Below the pieces are notes generated by a model. The model made no database searches, was not told the origin of the DNA, and was given only the letters and a program-made list of their open reading frames with translations. From Galerina marginata (taxonomy: Eukaryota; Basidiomycota; Agaricomycetes; Agaricales; Galerinaceae), in assembly GCA_023014335.1 (NCBI GenBank), contig JAECYW010000009.1, positions 1,798,001-1,862,000 on the forward strand: a stretch of 64,000 nucleotides of DNA, read 5' to 3'. Below are positions 1-13,200 of this stretch, one piece after another. A program made the translations under genes and the position numbers. Every line of letters starts with the position of its first letter. Positions within the stretch are counted from its first letter, which is position 1.

Positions 1-952
1 CGGGCGTGTGAGACGGCATGTCAGAGGAGGGATCAGGAAGGCGGGTGTATTGTCCACGTCCTCACTATCAAGAGACAATGGCAGGTCTGGGATCAGCCGA
101 CTTTTCCCTGTCAGCGAAGAGGTGGAGGGTGAAGTTCAGGACTACTTCCCAGACGACGATCAGGTGTTTGCGTTTGCTGTGCGCGGGAGGCAGCACAGGA
201 GCGACAGAACTCGGACCTTTATGGGTTGTGACGAGGTCGGGGTTGAAGGCGACGAGGACGAAAGTGATTCGTATGCATATGACGAACAGGACGGAGAGAG
301 CTTCGAAGACCCGAATGAACTGGATCTGGAACTTGGGTTCGGGGAATTTGGACATGGCGGGGTGCCGACTGACATTGACCCGAACATGGATATGCGTATC
401 GGCATCGAGATGGAGCGCCCGAAGATCACACCCAGGGTACGCACGACCAGCATGATGGGCACGTTCGTGCAACGCACGAAAGGAGTGAAGAGTGCCGCTT
501 TCCATGCTGCAAACCACCAAACAACGCGACAGGAATTGACAAAGGACAGTCTCTTGTGCCAGCCCATCTCCGCCTCCGCTGTATCAGCCTCGCCTCCCAA
601 AAAGCTCCAAACACAATCCGCGCTGCGCCTGAAAATGAGTACATCTTCCCCCGATATGAACATTCAGTTGAAGGAGTCCCGCCCGTCATCGCCTGGAATT
701 TATACCGACATCGAAGTGGATTTGGAGCTCGGTGTTCAAGCTCGCGTCGGTGACTATGGTCCTGATTCTACCGAAGAATTCACGCTCTCGATGGACCTGC
801 CGAGAGAGGGCATGCGGAAACGGGATGCGCGCCGTTTTGATTACCCGACGCGGCCTTTGTCGAGGCACGAATTCGAGGACAACCGGAGACCAACCCTTGA
901 TTCTATTTTCGCGGAGCCTCCAGCTGCAGTAGCCCCTCTGGTGTCGTGCTAA
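1..952 (+). CDS. Hypothetical acidic protein, 3' part only
   Basis: The frame is open from the left edge of the window to a TAA at 950-952, so this is the last exon (over 310 residues) of a gene that starts outside the window. I do not recognise the family. The visible part is hydrophilic and probably disordered. It has an acidic stretch (DEDESDSYAYDEQDGES) followed by ELDLELGFGEFGHGG, and later a similar DIEVDLELGVQARVGDYG segment. The second half is rich in Ser, Pro and Arg. No membrane segment or catalytic motif is evident. The codon use and the long clean frame support it as coding; the function is unknown. Confidence 0.6.
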   Translation, partial: GRVRRHVRGGIRKAGVLSTSSLSRDNGRSGISRLFPVSEEVEGEVQDYFPDDDQVFAFAVRGRQHRSDRTRTFMGCDEVGVEGDEDESDSYAYDEQDGESFEDPNELDLELGFGEFGHGGVPTDIDPNMDMRIGIEMERPKITPRVRTTSMMGTFVQRTKGVKSAAFHAANHQTTRQELTKDSLLCQPISASAVSASPPKKLQTQSALRLKMSTSSPDMNIQLKESRPSSPGIYTDIEVDLELGVQARVGDYGPDSTEEFTLSMDLPREGMRKRDARRFDYPTRPLSRHEFEDNRRPTLDSIFAEPPAAVAPLVSC

Positions 953-2172
953 CCCCTGCCCCCTTTGCGTCCTTGATATTCCTACCCACATCGTCTGCGA
1001 TTCCCATGTGCTCGACATCTTTTCCATATCCGTTCACCAGCCTTCTGACATCTAACATGCCTCAGCTTTCATGTTTTGCTTTCATTGTCGCATACTAAAC
1101 ATCTTTCATTTGCATTATCCCATGAACCTTTTCATCTCTTCCAAGCAATTATTCCATCATTCCAACATCATCATTCATTCATTCACTCATCCACGCGTTT
1201 TCCATTTCTTTCCTCGTCATCACACATTCTAATTGCATATCTTTTGCTCTCTAGCTCATTTCGAACTTTGCATATCCACTTCCAGTTTTGTTCCACGTTA
1301 TTTGCATGACACCTCATTGAACTATCGTACAGCTAACACCCTTATTTTTTCATGGGTACTCTTAATTGGCCTTACTACCAACCAAAAGCGACACCATCTT
1401 CTCGCTCCCACTTTCCCTTGCCTTCATAAACATCCTCTCCCCACAACGCGACTCCGCAACATACCCCTTCCGTGGATTCTCGTATAACCCTCTTCCTTTT
1501 TCCCCAGTCAACTCTCTCTCACACCGCATTTATGTGGTCCTTACAACCTAATACGCACGGATTACTTTGCCCATCACGCTCATTAATACCCCTTCCAGCA
1601 CATTATCCTTCCCTGCATCGTTATGCGGACACCTGTTGCCACTGCTCAATGTTTTCTATTCATCACTATCAGCGCTACCACGACCGTCTTCCAATTTGTA
1701 TATTAGTTTCGATTTTGCATTTGAGTCCGTGATTAGACAAATTTCATATTATTTTGGGTTGACCGATATCGATCAGTACTTGAAAATTACACAACTTTGC
1801 TGTGGAGTCCGAGTCGATCCAAACAAGAAAGCGCTGTTCGCGCAATGCTTCCAGGTTGAAGGAAGAGTAGGATTGGCCTTTCTAAGATGAAATAGCAATG
1901 CATACAACATGGTTTGACATTCTACGAACTGAACTTGCAACGACGACAGGGTGATATACGGAGGCATGGCATGGGTGCTTAATTTGTGGCTCAGAGCCAT
2001 GCTGTCTAACAGTGTTGGCCGGCCTCCGCGCCACAGGAAAAATAGAGGTTCCACCAGCCATGATACGACCAACTGTTGGTGAACAAGCAACAGCAAAACG
2101 GGTTGACTGGTGTAAAGGGTGACGGTGATAGCCAAACCAAGGTCCCATTGACAACAGCCACAATAAGAGGAA
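953..2172. other. Intergenic stretch, pyrimidine-rich
   Basis: There is no supportable gene here. Roughly 1070-1720 is strongly C/T-rich on the plus strand, with a small CATT/CACT-type microsatellite near 1170-1195. The short frames in it look like composition artefacts. It probably holds the 3' ends of two convergent transcripts, the partial gene on the left and SOF1 on the right. Confidence 0.6.
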
Positions 2173-4051
2173 TCATGACTGCTCCGTAATAACCAGCTTT
2201 TTCCTCTCTGCTTTGGGTTTGCTCTCCCCAGTTCGCGTGTGTTTTCTTCTTCTCTCGTCCTTGACCCTCCTCGCCTCCAGCATCGTGGTTTTGAGTTTCG
2301 ACGTCTGATGCACTGATTTCGGTAGGTGCCGCGTCCTGTAACGCTACGATATCAGTTTTGGAGAGTATCGGGAAGAAGAAAAGGACGGACCGTGCAACTC
2401 TGTCGACCTCGCTGTCGACTCTCCACCTCTCTTTCAGGCTCTCTCTGTACTCCATCGCAGCTCGCTCGCGTGCGGTTATCACACCTAGCTTATCTGACGC
2501 CTTGGCCTTCCATATCCGCACGTTTCCATCGTCTGAACCTGATAAAACAAAACGGGCATCCGCGGAGTAGATGGACGAGGATACTCTAGCGAGGTCATCA
2601 GTATCACATACGAAATAAAGAGGAAGCACGGAAAGCGCACCTCTGCATCCGCTTTGTATGATATACCTCGGGTTGCCGTCCCCTGCCCTCTTGCCAGATC
2701 CTCACGGTCCGGTCCCATCCACCACTGACAAATTCCAGTCCAGTCGGGCTCCAATCACACGACATGACGGCCGCAACATGGGCTTTGTATATCTGGGTTG
2801 GGCTATCCAGGTGTCGAATATCGAATGTGTACAAATTGTGATCCTCTGAGGCTAAGAGAACCGTCGTAGGAAATATTGGCGACCATGACAGTGCATTACT
2901 TTGCATCTACATAATATCATAAACATGGCTGGTTGGCGAGTTGGTCGGCAGAGCAGAAGACACACCTGCATCACCACCCGCCGTTCAGCCTTTCCTGTTC
3001 GAATGTCGTATAATGTGAATGTCCTATCTGTGCCGATACTAGCGAGCACGGATGATTCACTCATGTTGAAGCGGACAGATGTGATCGTTTCCGTTGATGT
3101 TGGGAATGTCAGATCTGACACAGGTGCACTCCTTTGCATCAAATTAGCTCGCGGTCAGGTTTAGGGCCACACTAACGTACTTGGTTTCGTCCCATATCTG
3201 CACTGTATTCGACGCGGTGGCAAAAAGAGGATCTGTGCGATGGTGGTCTATCGAGCTGGAGGTGAAAGAACGGGGATAGAAGCGCTGAGTATGTATAAAA
3301 ATCGCAGCATGGATAGATTGATGCGTACTTGAATGCTGCTTTTCCAGGAAAGACGTTCAAAGGCTAAGAGGGAAAGATCAGAAAAGACGTAATAATAAGG
3401 ACAAGTATGGCAGGCTGATAACTAATTGGTTCTCAAAGGAGAACTGATAGAATGATTGTGGTCGTCAAAGTTCGAAGACTTACAACTTCCGTATTGCTGT
3501 CGCCGCCCACCGCCCACAGCTTGACATTACGGTCGACACCACAGCTTAACAGCCTCTCTCCTCCATCAGGAGAGAAGCACAGTCCAGAAACCTTTCCTTT
3601 GTGCGCCTGGGGAATTTTGATGATCGGTTTTCGTGTGGACAGATTATGTAGGATGATTCCTGTGCGGTGGGATCGTATCAGTCAGTGATCATGATTCGGA
3701 TACGTTGGGGGGATCACGTACATACCTCCATCCCAGCTACCACTTGCCACAGCCGTTAGCGACCCAGGCCGACGAGATAGCACCTCCACGGCGTCAATGT
3801 GGCCTTCAAGACTGTCTACAAAAGGTTTGGCGAACATGCGGTCCATTTTTGCGGCGTTCAACGCGCGAGTACGTTCTCGTGCACGCGCGAATGGGTGCAT
3901 GAGAGGGTTTAAATTTCGTGACGTCGGTGTCGGGTCCCCAGGACGCATCGGCAAGTGCGCGGAAGGGTCATGCTGAAGGACTGAGATTTTCTGTCAAATT
4001 GCTGGTCAACTGGAAAATGCATTGTTGAGATCGTCAGTCACTTACCACCAT
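2173..4051 (-). CDS. SOF1: SOF1/DCAF13-like WD40 protein, ribosome biogenesis
   Basis: This is a multi-exon WD40 protein of the Sof1/DCAF13 family. In known members it is a nucleolar U3 snoRNP / SSU-processome component needed for 18S rRNA maturation; animal DCAF13 also serves CUL4-DDB1. The start is ATG GTG at 4051-4046, followed by a gtaagt donor; the next exon begins at 3990 with KISVLQHDPSAH. Family signatures are RNLNPLMHPFARARERTRAL and MDRMFAKPF near the N terminus, WD repeats with SGSWDGG, SGGWDRTVRIW and SGSDDGNVRIW, and the linker ITARERAAMEYRESLKERWR. The C-terminal Sof1 domain is only recovered by splicing near 2387-2341, giving VARTRHLPKSV, then ERRRKHTRTGESKPKAERKK and TGA at 2175-2173. 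The reading is continuous, and it is divergent from the membrane-protein gene at 5249. Confidence 0.94.
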
Positions 4052-5248
4052 CGTCGTCGTCGTCGACTATAACGAGCGATCTTCGGGTACTTTTTTCCTG
4101 AAGCTCTGTTGGGAAGAGGTGAGAGAAAAAAAATGGCAGATCCTAAGAATAATATGGTTACGTAACTTTGACCTTCTTCACAGCCACTGGTTCCTGCAAC
4201 CCTGAAAGAATTGTAATTTACTCCACTACGCCCATGTATGGCATTGGCAGACTCTACACATCAGTTTTCTGAGAGAAAGGTGGCAGGCCTTTGCTTAGTT
4301 CACCGCGGAAACGACGTCAGTCAAAAAAAGTCGCATTTCCAAAGACCTGAGTAACCGTAATGGCTTGGTATCTTTCGTCAGCCGATTTCCTACCCCCAAC
4401 CCAGTTCTTTGGAACACCCAGTCAGGTAGTATAAGCCCAACAGAGTCTAATGGTCAACATTTCATTGACAGAATCTTGATCCCAAGCGTGCTCACGTTGT
4501 GGGAGGCTCACAGCGTGTGGATACGGCGAGTCGCAACAGTTGTCGTTCTATAGCAACCGTCCCGGATGATGAGCTTCCCATGATACGGCCCAGGAGAGGA
4601 CCGTGGCCGAACAACACCCTGTCTGGCAACCATCTGTAATAATTCAGGCTGAGCGCTGAGCCTGTCCGCCGTCCCTTCTTTCTCATTTCTTCGTTCATTT
4701 TATTTCTTTTTCCCTTTCTTTTTCACGCAACAGGCGCGGGTCATTCGCTTGCAGCAGCCAGTCTGCAGTCCATTCTTTTTCTCCCATCCCCTCCCCCTTC
4801 TTTTGTCCCAGGAATTTCTCGGATTTAGTGTCCAGGCCAGCAGTGACCAAGCAAGGAGCAAGACAGTCGGACAACGCGTACACCCACATCTGAGGATGCA
4901 CTCCTGGCTCGGACTAATACATTAGCAGCATTCCCATCGACTTCGCCAATAACAACAGTATCGGTGCAGTAAATGGGATCCATTTGCCTCTCATCGGCTC
5001 CAATTCTACGCTGCGCTTCCTTGACACAATTAGAAAACATCCTTTTGGTTATTCCTACGGCACTGGAGGTCATTTTCACTTCTTCATTGATTTTTGCAAA
5101 GTGGGGCAGAGGGAGGTGAGTATTTCATTGATTCCCGCCTGCTCGGGAAAGCAGCGCTGTTGATCACAGTTAGTGGTATTGATGTAGAATTTGTCGTAGG
5201 AAACACTTGCTTATCACAGCGGAAGGATGGACATATTTCGTCCTCGTA
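4052..5248. other. Intergenic region between divergent genes; one weak small ORF
   Basis: This is the shared upstream region of SOF1 (minus) and the membrane-protein gene (plus), and probably holds both promoters. A minus-strand frame at 5079-4825 (84 codons, beginning MKMTSSAVGITKRMFSNCV) has reasonable composition but no recognised homologue. Its continuation into the frame at 4901-4695 would need an implausibly short intron. I treat it as a doubtful small gene. Tracts around 4690-4800 are T- and C-rich. Confidence 0.4.
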
Positions 5249-8070
5249 ATGGTCGAACTCCTGTCTGGCATCATTCCCGCCTTACAGAACAACCTTTCGC
5301 TATTTCGGGCCCTTGATCTCGGAATAGGTGCGTAAACTCTACCTTCCTCGGCAGTCCTGAGCTTACGGCAATCCCCCCTTTCCCGTAACGCTAGGTGTCG
5401 CCTCTTTTGTCCCCATCTTTTGTTACACTTTCTTTCTCTTTCTTTTTACAAGGGGCGACCTCGCAGACACTCTTCCCAACCGCCTGCAGAATGTCGCCAC
5501 CCTCACACTGGTCATCTTCGTCCCCGCCATCGTCATTTTCAATGAGATTGCGTCGTTCATCGGTGTAACGATACGTAAGTCACTTTTCATTTCGTTAGAC
5601 GCCCGGCTATTTCATTCCTGAGCATCATTCTCTTTTAATTAGGCAAGACTCCTACCCAGAGTGGACGCAATTACATGATCAGTGTCGGGTTCACAAGCAG
5701 GGAACAAGAAGGACTTTGGACCTTTTTCACCAGCTTGACACTCGCTTTACTTACAGTGTATCAAGCTGCGGTTTTCTCCCTTGCTTTTTTTCGCCTCGTC
5801 CAGGTCCTCCTTCATCAGCGGCGGATCGAAAACAAGGGCTCAGACAAGGCACATTTCCTAAACGGTATCGGATGGATATCCGGTGCTGCTAAACTTGGTG
5901 CATTGGACACAGTCGTCGGATTTGCGGGCGGGGGATTTGGACTTTCACTCACGCGTAGGATTTTTAGGATGCTTTCGAGGGCTTTTCTATGCATTGGCAT
6001 CGTAAAGGGGTGCGTCAAAACCATCACATTTTTGTTCACCCGGTCGTTAATAATCCAACTGTAAAATTTAGCGTCGATATGGTCGAAGACTTCCAAGCAG
6101 TCCGCAGCGAGATAGTAAACAACCGCCAGGAATTCCGACAATCTCGTCTTCGCCAATTCATTTCCAACCCTCGCCTCAGTACCTTCCGCCAACTTTCGCC
6201 TACAGCAACAGGCTTCCACGCCACCACTCGTGCGCCAACACACGCTGTCCTTATCTCCGACGAAAAGGAGAAGCTGGGGAAAAGCCTCGCCCAGTCCAAT
6301 CGTCAGTCGTTCTTGACATTGAAAGCCGGCCTCCCTGGCATGGACCACTTTGCCGACGTCAAGGAGAAAGAGTCCAAGAAACTCGTGACGGTCGTCTACA
6401 AAGGCGGCACACCCAAGCTGCAGATGCGCTTTTCCGTCCTCAACGTCCCGAGCCCCGCGAAGATCGCGGACAAGGTGAAGAACAGACCGCAGAGCACCTG
6501 GTACGAAAGCTCGGACAAAAGTCGGTACACTCAGTCGAGCTACTATTTCGACTCGGAGAAGCCTGAGAGGTCGGCCGTCGAGCTGCAGCCGCCTATGCCC
6601 AACTTCCATCATTCGGAGCAAAAGGCCACCTCAGATGGTACTCGCGATTCTCTGAACTCCATACCGTCGCTCCATGGTCCGTTCGAGATCATCACGGGCA
6701 CGCAACAAAAACTTTCTCAGAAACCGGCGCAGGCGCGCATCTACCAAGCTACTATCACCAGCACTCCTTCGGCTGACCAAGCCCCTATAATAAACGACGC
6801 GCCTACGACTGTTCACAATGTTACCCCCGAGACAATGGCCGCCATGGCTTTCCCTGAACCCACTATCAACTATTCACCTTCACCGGCTGCGCGAGTCAAA
6901 TCCATAACGAGCGTCAAGAGCATGCCGGATTCATTACAAGCTGTTCACGACCTTGCTGGCCAATTCCCAGGTCCTCCTTCTTTCCAATATATTCCAGAAG
7001 ACAGAGAGATGGAAGATACATGGGAAGACGATAGTCCTTCCACCGTGGCTTATCCACCAGGCATCATGGTGGCTCAAGTTATCAGCTCGCCTTCAGAACT
7101 TGTATTCAAAGGACCAGAGAGGCTGCGTGCCGAGGCTGCTTCTGCCATGGAGGTAGATGACGACGTTACGTGGGGCAACGCCCCTAGTCAAGTCTCTACA
7201 CCGCCCATATCCTCGTCTCCTGTTCGGGCTGGAAAAGTCCCAGTATCTCAACCCGGAGGATATAGAGTTTCTGGTACCCCGCGCAGCAAGCTATCAGGAC
7301 AACCTGTCACTGCTCCCTTACAGAAACCAAAACTTGAAGCGCTCAAAGTACCGGGTATGGTTCCACAAAGGAAGAGCCCAGTTGGGGTACCACAGAGCCC
7401 GGAAAACAACACCCCAGCGACCGGACTTTCTGGCTTTTCGCAGTTCGCAGTTATCCCAGATCCAGCGAATGACTCGGACGACCCTTTCCTCGACCTCGGC
7501 ATGGCTCTGGATACCGGAAAGTCCAGGCAGTTCAGGCCTATGCAGTCATCAATACCGGTGCAGGTGACTCCCACCGCGACGACCCCGCGCAAATATTTAC
7601 CCAAAGACGAGAAGCTCAGCAGGATCGCCGAGTGGGTGGACACCAGCGCGTCCGTGTCCGTTGCGCAGTTACAGGCCGAGGCCGAGCAGCCAGCGCGGGA
7701 GAATACGTTGCAGAACTTGCATGACCGGGGCAAGAGCATCGACAACCTCGTCATTCCTTGGCTCAAACGGGAGTTGCCGTCTTCCTCGAAAGCGCCTCAA
7801 CAACCTTCGCGAGTGAAGAGTGTGGGCAAGGCCCCGAAGAAGTCGACGCCTACGCCTATTCAAGCTGGGCCTACGCGAGGAAGCATGTATTTACAGCCTA
7901 TCACCATCCCGCCAAGGGACGGGACCATGCCCCGGGCGGTGCAGATCGAGTACGGCAGTCTAGAGTCCGTAGCAGTGGGAGGAAAGGGCGTGTTGAGGGA
8001 TTCTGAGGTTCTTGGTATAGAGGATAGTGCGCGGGTGAAGCAGAAGAGACAGGATATCAATTATTTCTGA
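5249..8070 (+). CDS. Fungal membrane protein with long disordered C-terminal tail
   Basis: Four exons (5249-5327, 5395-5574, 5643-6009, 6072-8070) join in frame to give 874 codons plus a stop. The start MVELLSGIIPALQNN precedes four hydrophobic segments: SFVPIFCYTFFLFLF, ATLTLVIFVPAIVIF, FFTSLTLALLTVYQAAVFSLAFF and a Gly/Ala-rich one containing DTVVGFAGGGFG. These lie within about the first 210 residues. The remaining 660 or so residues are hydrophilic and rich in Ser, Pro, Gln and Lys, most likely a cytosolic tail. It ends EDSARVKQKRQDINYF. I do not recognise the family. An N-terminal membrane domain with a regulatory tail is an inference. It converges on VPS26, with about 260 bp between stop codons. 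Confidence 0.82.
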
Positions 8071-8329
8071 TATTAATCCGATGACTGTTTTTTTCCCTTT
8101 TGTAGTATTAACATGGGCCATTCGTTCGTCTTTCAGTATCCGTCATGTTGTTTTTGGATTTGTTCATTTTGTTGGCTTGTTTTTGACCAACCTAATACCA
8201 CGGAGAATGTATATCCCACCTTACAGATGCATGCACAGGATTTAGGTCTTCACTGGCGAATACAGGAGAAAGTCATCCAGGTCGCATAAAGATAGATATA
8301 CAATATACAGTAAGTGCGCTCATGAGTCA

Positions 8330-9610
8330 TCAGTTCTAGTAATGAAAGAAGAATAAGTATTGGATCGAACAGTCAGAAATGTCGACTTACTTCCGGTATC
8401 CTAAAGATAGTAATTTCCTTCAAACAACCTTTGAGTACCGGCACGACTTCCGATTATAAGATACGACATACCTGCTGTTTAAAATACCGTCTGTTCTCCT
8501 CGTCGATAAGCACGAGATTCAGATAATAACGGGTCGTAAATTTCTTATTGACATCCCGGAAGGTTGGTGTGAGATCGAAACCGCCAAGGAATACGCGAAT
8601 AGGTATTGTTTCGCCTTGGAAACAGTCATTAATTAATTAAGAGTTCCGCAGGGCAAGTGCAACACGGATTCACCTCGTACTGGGGCGCCATCCATTATTT
8701 CGAATTTGGTGATCGTCTCGCTCTCATTGTACTGGTTGGGTGGTGATCCCGTCGTCTCACGCCGGATGATGGACAATTCCATATGTTTGATCTTTATTCG
8801 CACCAGGAGGAAATAAATTTTGCCGACGATTACATCCTTGAGGTGGTACCTGTCAGATTTCAGTGGTTGCACGACACAAGAGAGGTCGTAATGTTGGAAA
8901 ACTCACTTGGACTTGTTGTACTCGAATTCAATATGCAGACAGTCCTCGATACCGACCTCCATCTTGATGGAATTGTTGCTGTCAGGAGGCATTCTGAATG
9001 AATGGACCCAGATATCCTTCTCTTTTGAGACGTCGGCCATTCTCCGAGAAATCGAAACCCTTATAAAATACCTGGAATAATGCATAAAATGGGTCCGCTA
9101 CAAACGAAATAGTGAGAACCACATACCTTAGTTTAACATTGATACCCTGGTAACTCTCGAATTGTTTCTCCACGTTCTTGAAATTGAAATCAAACGTCTG
9201 AGCTTGTCGCATCTCTCCGGGTGCTGCGAGTTCCTGGGATAGCGACAGAAATTCATGGTGGTGCCCACGGTCATAGAAAAGTTCTACAGGCCAAGGTGGG
9301 GCTTCAGCAATTGCTTATCCATCCGACTCAAATGGCGCACCTATGCTCCCAACGAACTCCACTTTGATACCCTCATGAGTAGTCTTCTTGCCGTCGCGGA
9401 CACGTATGGTTACCTGATAGGAAGATTTGTTACAGGGCATTTCTGCCGGAAGGATGCTAGACGTACCTGGCCAGTGACTGAATCGCCGTCGTAGTAGACC
9501 GGACACGACACATTCTTCTCCTTCTCCGACTTTATCTCGACCTGTTTCCTGAGTTCTTCTCCCTCTAATTTGACGTCTACATCGATGGGTGACGCGAAGA
9601 AGTAAGCCAT
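8330..9610 (-). CDS. VPS26: VPS26, retromer cargo-recognition complex subunit
   Basis: VPS26 is an arrestin-fold subunit of retromer. It pairs with VPS35 and VPS29 to recycle cargo from endosomes to the Golgi or plasma membrane. The start is MAYFFASPIDVDVKLEGEE at 9610; an in-frame ATG five codons upstream (MANTA) is less family-like. Conserved blocks across exons are [126 protein letters not shown] and LVLIDEENRRYFKQQ. Two small terminal exons add EITIFRIPE and then N plus TGA at 8332-8330. Length (about 300 residues) and order match the family, and no break is seen. Confidence 0.96.
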
Positions 9611-10276
9611 TGCTGTGTTCGCCAAAAATCAAGGGTCCTGCTTGCTGTAAGTTGCTGAGGCTGGGCTTTGCTACGATAGACAGCCCCGTTGATAAACCTG
9701 GTCGGTATATGAAGACCAGTCACGATCTGTAGGAGCCAATTGTCCTGTAGTAGATAGTAGTACTAAGTACACTGCAAAAGGTTGTCAGAGTTCAAGTCAT
9801 GTGGTCACGATACAGCAGTCACAGCCATTTCGCAAAGTATTTACACCAAGAGGTATGCGGGACAAAAATCTCCTACACAGTACTGGGCTAAAATTGGTCT
9901 CAAACATAGAAATACGGGTGTTGAGAGCCTTCAGAACCAGTCTTGGTTCTGCAGTGCAGTGAATAAGTTGCGTATTGGCCCACATACATCATATTTTGAA
10001 TCAAAATATGGAGGTCCGAAAACAGGAATAAGCCTCGGCCAGACCCCCCCCCTCCTACCCTGTGTGCCGGGTTCTTCCGGCCCATACCTCTTGATTTACA
10101 CTGGCATTTCAACGCAAATGTAATGGGATTCCTTGCAAGTCTGCTTCAAGCTTGGAGTTGATCCTATAAAGATCATTACAATAGTTCGGGCGATATTCTC
10201 TATAGTTAAAGTGTGATAAAAAATAAATATTCTAGAGTCTAAGATTATTTAGAGGTGTAGGTCATGATGGCTCCGA
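9611..10276. other. Intergenic between VPS26 and VWA8, with a perfect palindrome
   Basis: This is the presumed promoter region of VPS26 (minus) and the 3' flank of VWA8 (minus). No gene was found. It contains a 21-bp inverted repeat at 9990-10010 and a run of eight C at about 10045. Confidence 0.5.
9990..10010. repeat. Perfect 9-bp inverted repeat with 3-nt loop
   Basis: CATATTTTG (9990-9998), loop AAT, CAAAATATG (10002-10010). The arms are fully complementary. It could be a transcript 3'-end hairpin or a chance palindrome; no function can be assigned. Confidence 0.6.
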
Positions 10277-13200
10277 TTAACGGTCCACCATTGTCGACAA
10301 GATGCTCCGCAAAACATTAGGAATGTCGCCTGTATTGGCAACACGAAAGCCACGACCGGGTAGACTCTTTGTGATCCTATAATAGGAATGGTCAGCTTTG
10401 AAGGGAACTAAATCAACTTGCTAGATTCACCAGGAAGCCTCCGCACCCTCGCCGATGCAGATCAAAGCAGTGTTGACTTTCGGATTATGTTTCATAGCTC
10501 TGGTCAGCTCTTCAGGGGTGATTTGGTATCTACCGAAGTTGGCGTCCTGGTGGAGAGGTCAGAAGGTGGCAAAAATGGAGGAGGGTAAAAAGGTTTACTG
10601 TGATTGCAATCACAAACCAATCATCTGGTCAACCACATCAGTATGCTTCGCAAAACTCAGAACATGAAAGGCGTACCCGCGTCATATTTGGCCACTTCGT
10701 TGACACCCTTGATGATTGCCTCAACTGTCAAAAGAGGTCGGAGAGGCCACAAGGTAACGGCTCCGTACAATTTAAACTTACCAGTAAAGTCTCCAGCGAA
10801 GGCGTACTGAGGGATCATGTTCATCTTTTCAGTGACTTTCCAACGGTCCTTGATCTCAGGAGGTGGTTTATCCACCTCCGTCAACGTGATATCCGGACCG
10901 TCTCCTGACTACGTAGGTAGTTAACTTCTAGAAACTCGAAAGGCAGATATAAACATACATGGCCACACATCTTAAAGGAGGGTTAAAATGTTCAGTCCTC
11001 GGCTGCGATTCCCGAAACTGCACTCACATCCCAAACATACTTCTCCTTGCGAGAAAGACGGTCAAATGTCTCCATCAACATCACGGCTAGCGATGGAATA
11101 TGTTGGATAATTAGGCCCGCTGTTCGCAACAGAAAATGCGCACCTGTTTCCATGCTTCGCTGCAAACGACCATCATACTGGAAGCGATACCTGTAATTGA
11201 ATTAGCACAGTCAAACAAATTCAGATGGACGGAAGACAAACATCGAGGCACTCAAATCGAAAATAAACTTGATCCTCTTGGGTCTATTGTGAGCCATCCG
11301 TCATTAGCACTGCTTCAAAATTACCAGGTTCTAACAAAAACTGACTTGATCTGGGGCCGACCAAGTTCTGGCTTCTCCATGCCACGGCGTTTGTAGACGG
11401 TAGATTCGCCTGTCAAGCCCTCAGTCAGGCGGCTATCATCCAATTCTCCATCAATCTGCCGCTTGACCCAAACTCGTTCTTCCTCTTTCGCCGCGAGATC
11501 TAACCAAGACTTCAGCAACGTCGAATAACAACATTGTTCATCAGCTTACGTTCAAGAAGATCGAGAAGTGATGCCATGTGCGCTTGAGTAGCGTTTAATA
11601 ACTGACCATATCCTCTTGCCTCTGAAGCTGACATGTCAAGCTCTTCCAATCGACGCTGGAGTTCCTGACGAGCCATTTCTCTCGCCTTCTCCCGAATATG
11701 ATCTGGCACATTCTGCTTCAGTCCGTCTGAGACCTGTCAACGAAAGACATCAGAAGTCGGACATTCACAAACGACAGCGTTATTTACCTGCTTGATATCT
11801 CCTCCCTTGTACAGGCGTTTGTATCCTCCTCGTCCTCCCATACCAGCAGTATCTCTTCCACCAGTCTAGGTTCGACATCAGACTATGTGAAATAAGAAAA
11901 CAACTAAATATGATGCTTACACCGCCAGCCCACCTGTTGCCACCTGAGTGCTGTTTGTCATCGTGTTCACCCTCCTTGGGCTGGTCGAGGTCGGTTTTCT
12001 TAGGCTCAAAATGGACATCCTGAACTTTCTTCTTAGCAGCCTCTCTAGCGGCATCCAAGCCGAGATGAGGGACCTGCAGCCTGAAATTACAGTGAGCAAA
12101 TAACGCAAGCGATTGCTAAGGATAGGCCACGAACCCATGGTGAATAAGGATCTCAGAAAGTTTGTCAATAGTCTCCGGCTTATAGACATCGAAGTCAAAG
12201 ACGTTTCTCAATGCGTCGCCCAACGAATCAGAGGGGTATGCCTTCATGTGTCGCACGAGACTGATTAGTTCTAGATCAATAACGAATCAGCACCGAACAC
12301 AAAGGCAGAGAAGAAATTTGAAACCTACCTCGTAATGAATAAGGATAGTTCAAGACTCCATTTTCGTATCCCTTCCGTAGGTCATGGAACGCACCAACAA
12401 GTCTAAGAATCAAATCTTTGTCCAAGTCCGGCGCAAGTTGCCCAATGAGATTTCGCTCGGACTCTTGGTCAGGATTTGATACCGAGTGGGCACTAAAATT
12501 CTCTCCAAGAACTTGAAGGAAATGATTACCGAGGAAAGCTGATGAACAGTTATCAACCTGTCATCCTTTTCAAATCCAAAGAGCACGTACGATAGCCAGG
12601 ACGGTTGGCCAAGAGAATGAGCCTGAAGTTAGGGTGCACAACAATGTCGCCTTCCCTCTCCAATGTAGGCCTGACACGCCTTCCATCGGAAAGTGTCATC
12701 TCCCCTTGTCCAGCGAGACTGCGGAAAATGGCAACGACATGTTCTGGTGCTTTGTCGGCCTCGTCGATGATAATGACACGGCCGTATTTGACTGCACGTA
12801 GAAGTGGAGAATCCTTATAGTTGATGATGCCACCTTCCAGGGAGGTCGTGAACAAGAGTTGGTTGACCGTTGTATCGCGATGCAGTTGAATGTATTCTCG
12901 AGGTCGGCCTATGAGCTTCGTATAGTGGATTAGGACATCAAAAAGAAATCAGAGAACTATAGGCCCTCACTTGACATAATCTAAAAAGGTCGAGGGTCAA
13001 TTACGTATCGAGGCAAATGCAAGCCAGCAGCCTACCTATCTACGATCTTATTCTTTCCAACACCCTGATGCAAAACCTGTTTCAGTAGACTGAGAGCCAG
13101 CACTTGGATAAGACGAACCTGATTTCCCAACAAGACAATATGTTCCCCAAGAATTTCAAGGTCCAGGGCAATATCCCGCATGAGACCAGTTTGAAGACTA

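Noticed and set aside
1076..1890. Chain of plus-strand frames rich in Ser, Leu, His and Phe
   Set aside because: They arise from the pyrimidine-rich composition, overlap in several frames and lack start context or splice logic.
4695..5079. Two overlapping minus-strand frames as one spliced small gene
   Set aside because: Joining them needs an intron of about 31 nt, shorter than any other intron here; no homologue is recognised.
5815..6621. 268-codon minus-strand frame
   Set aside because: It is antisense to the membrane-protein gene, whose plus-strand exons are consistent through the same interval.
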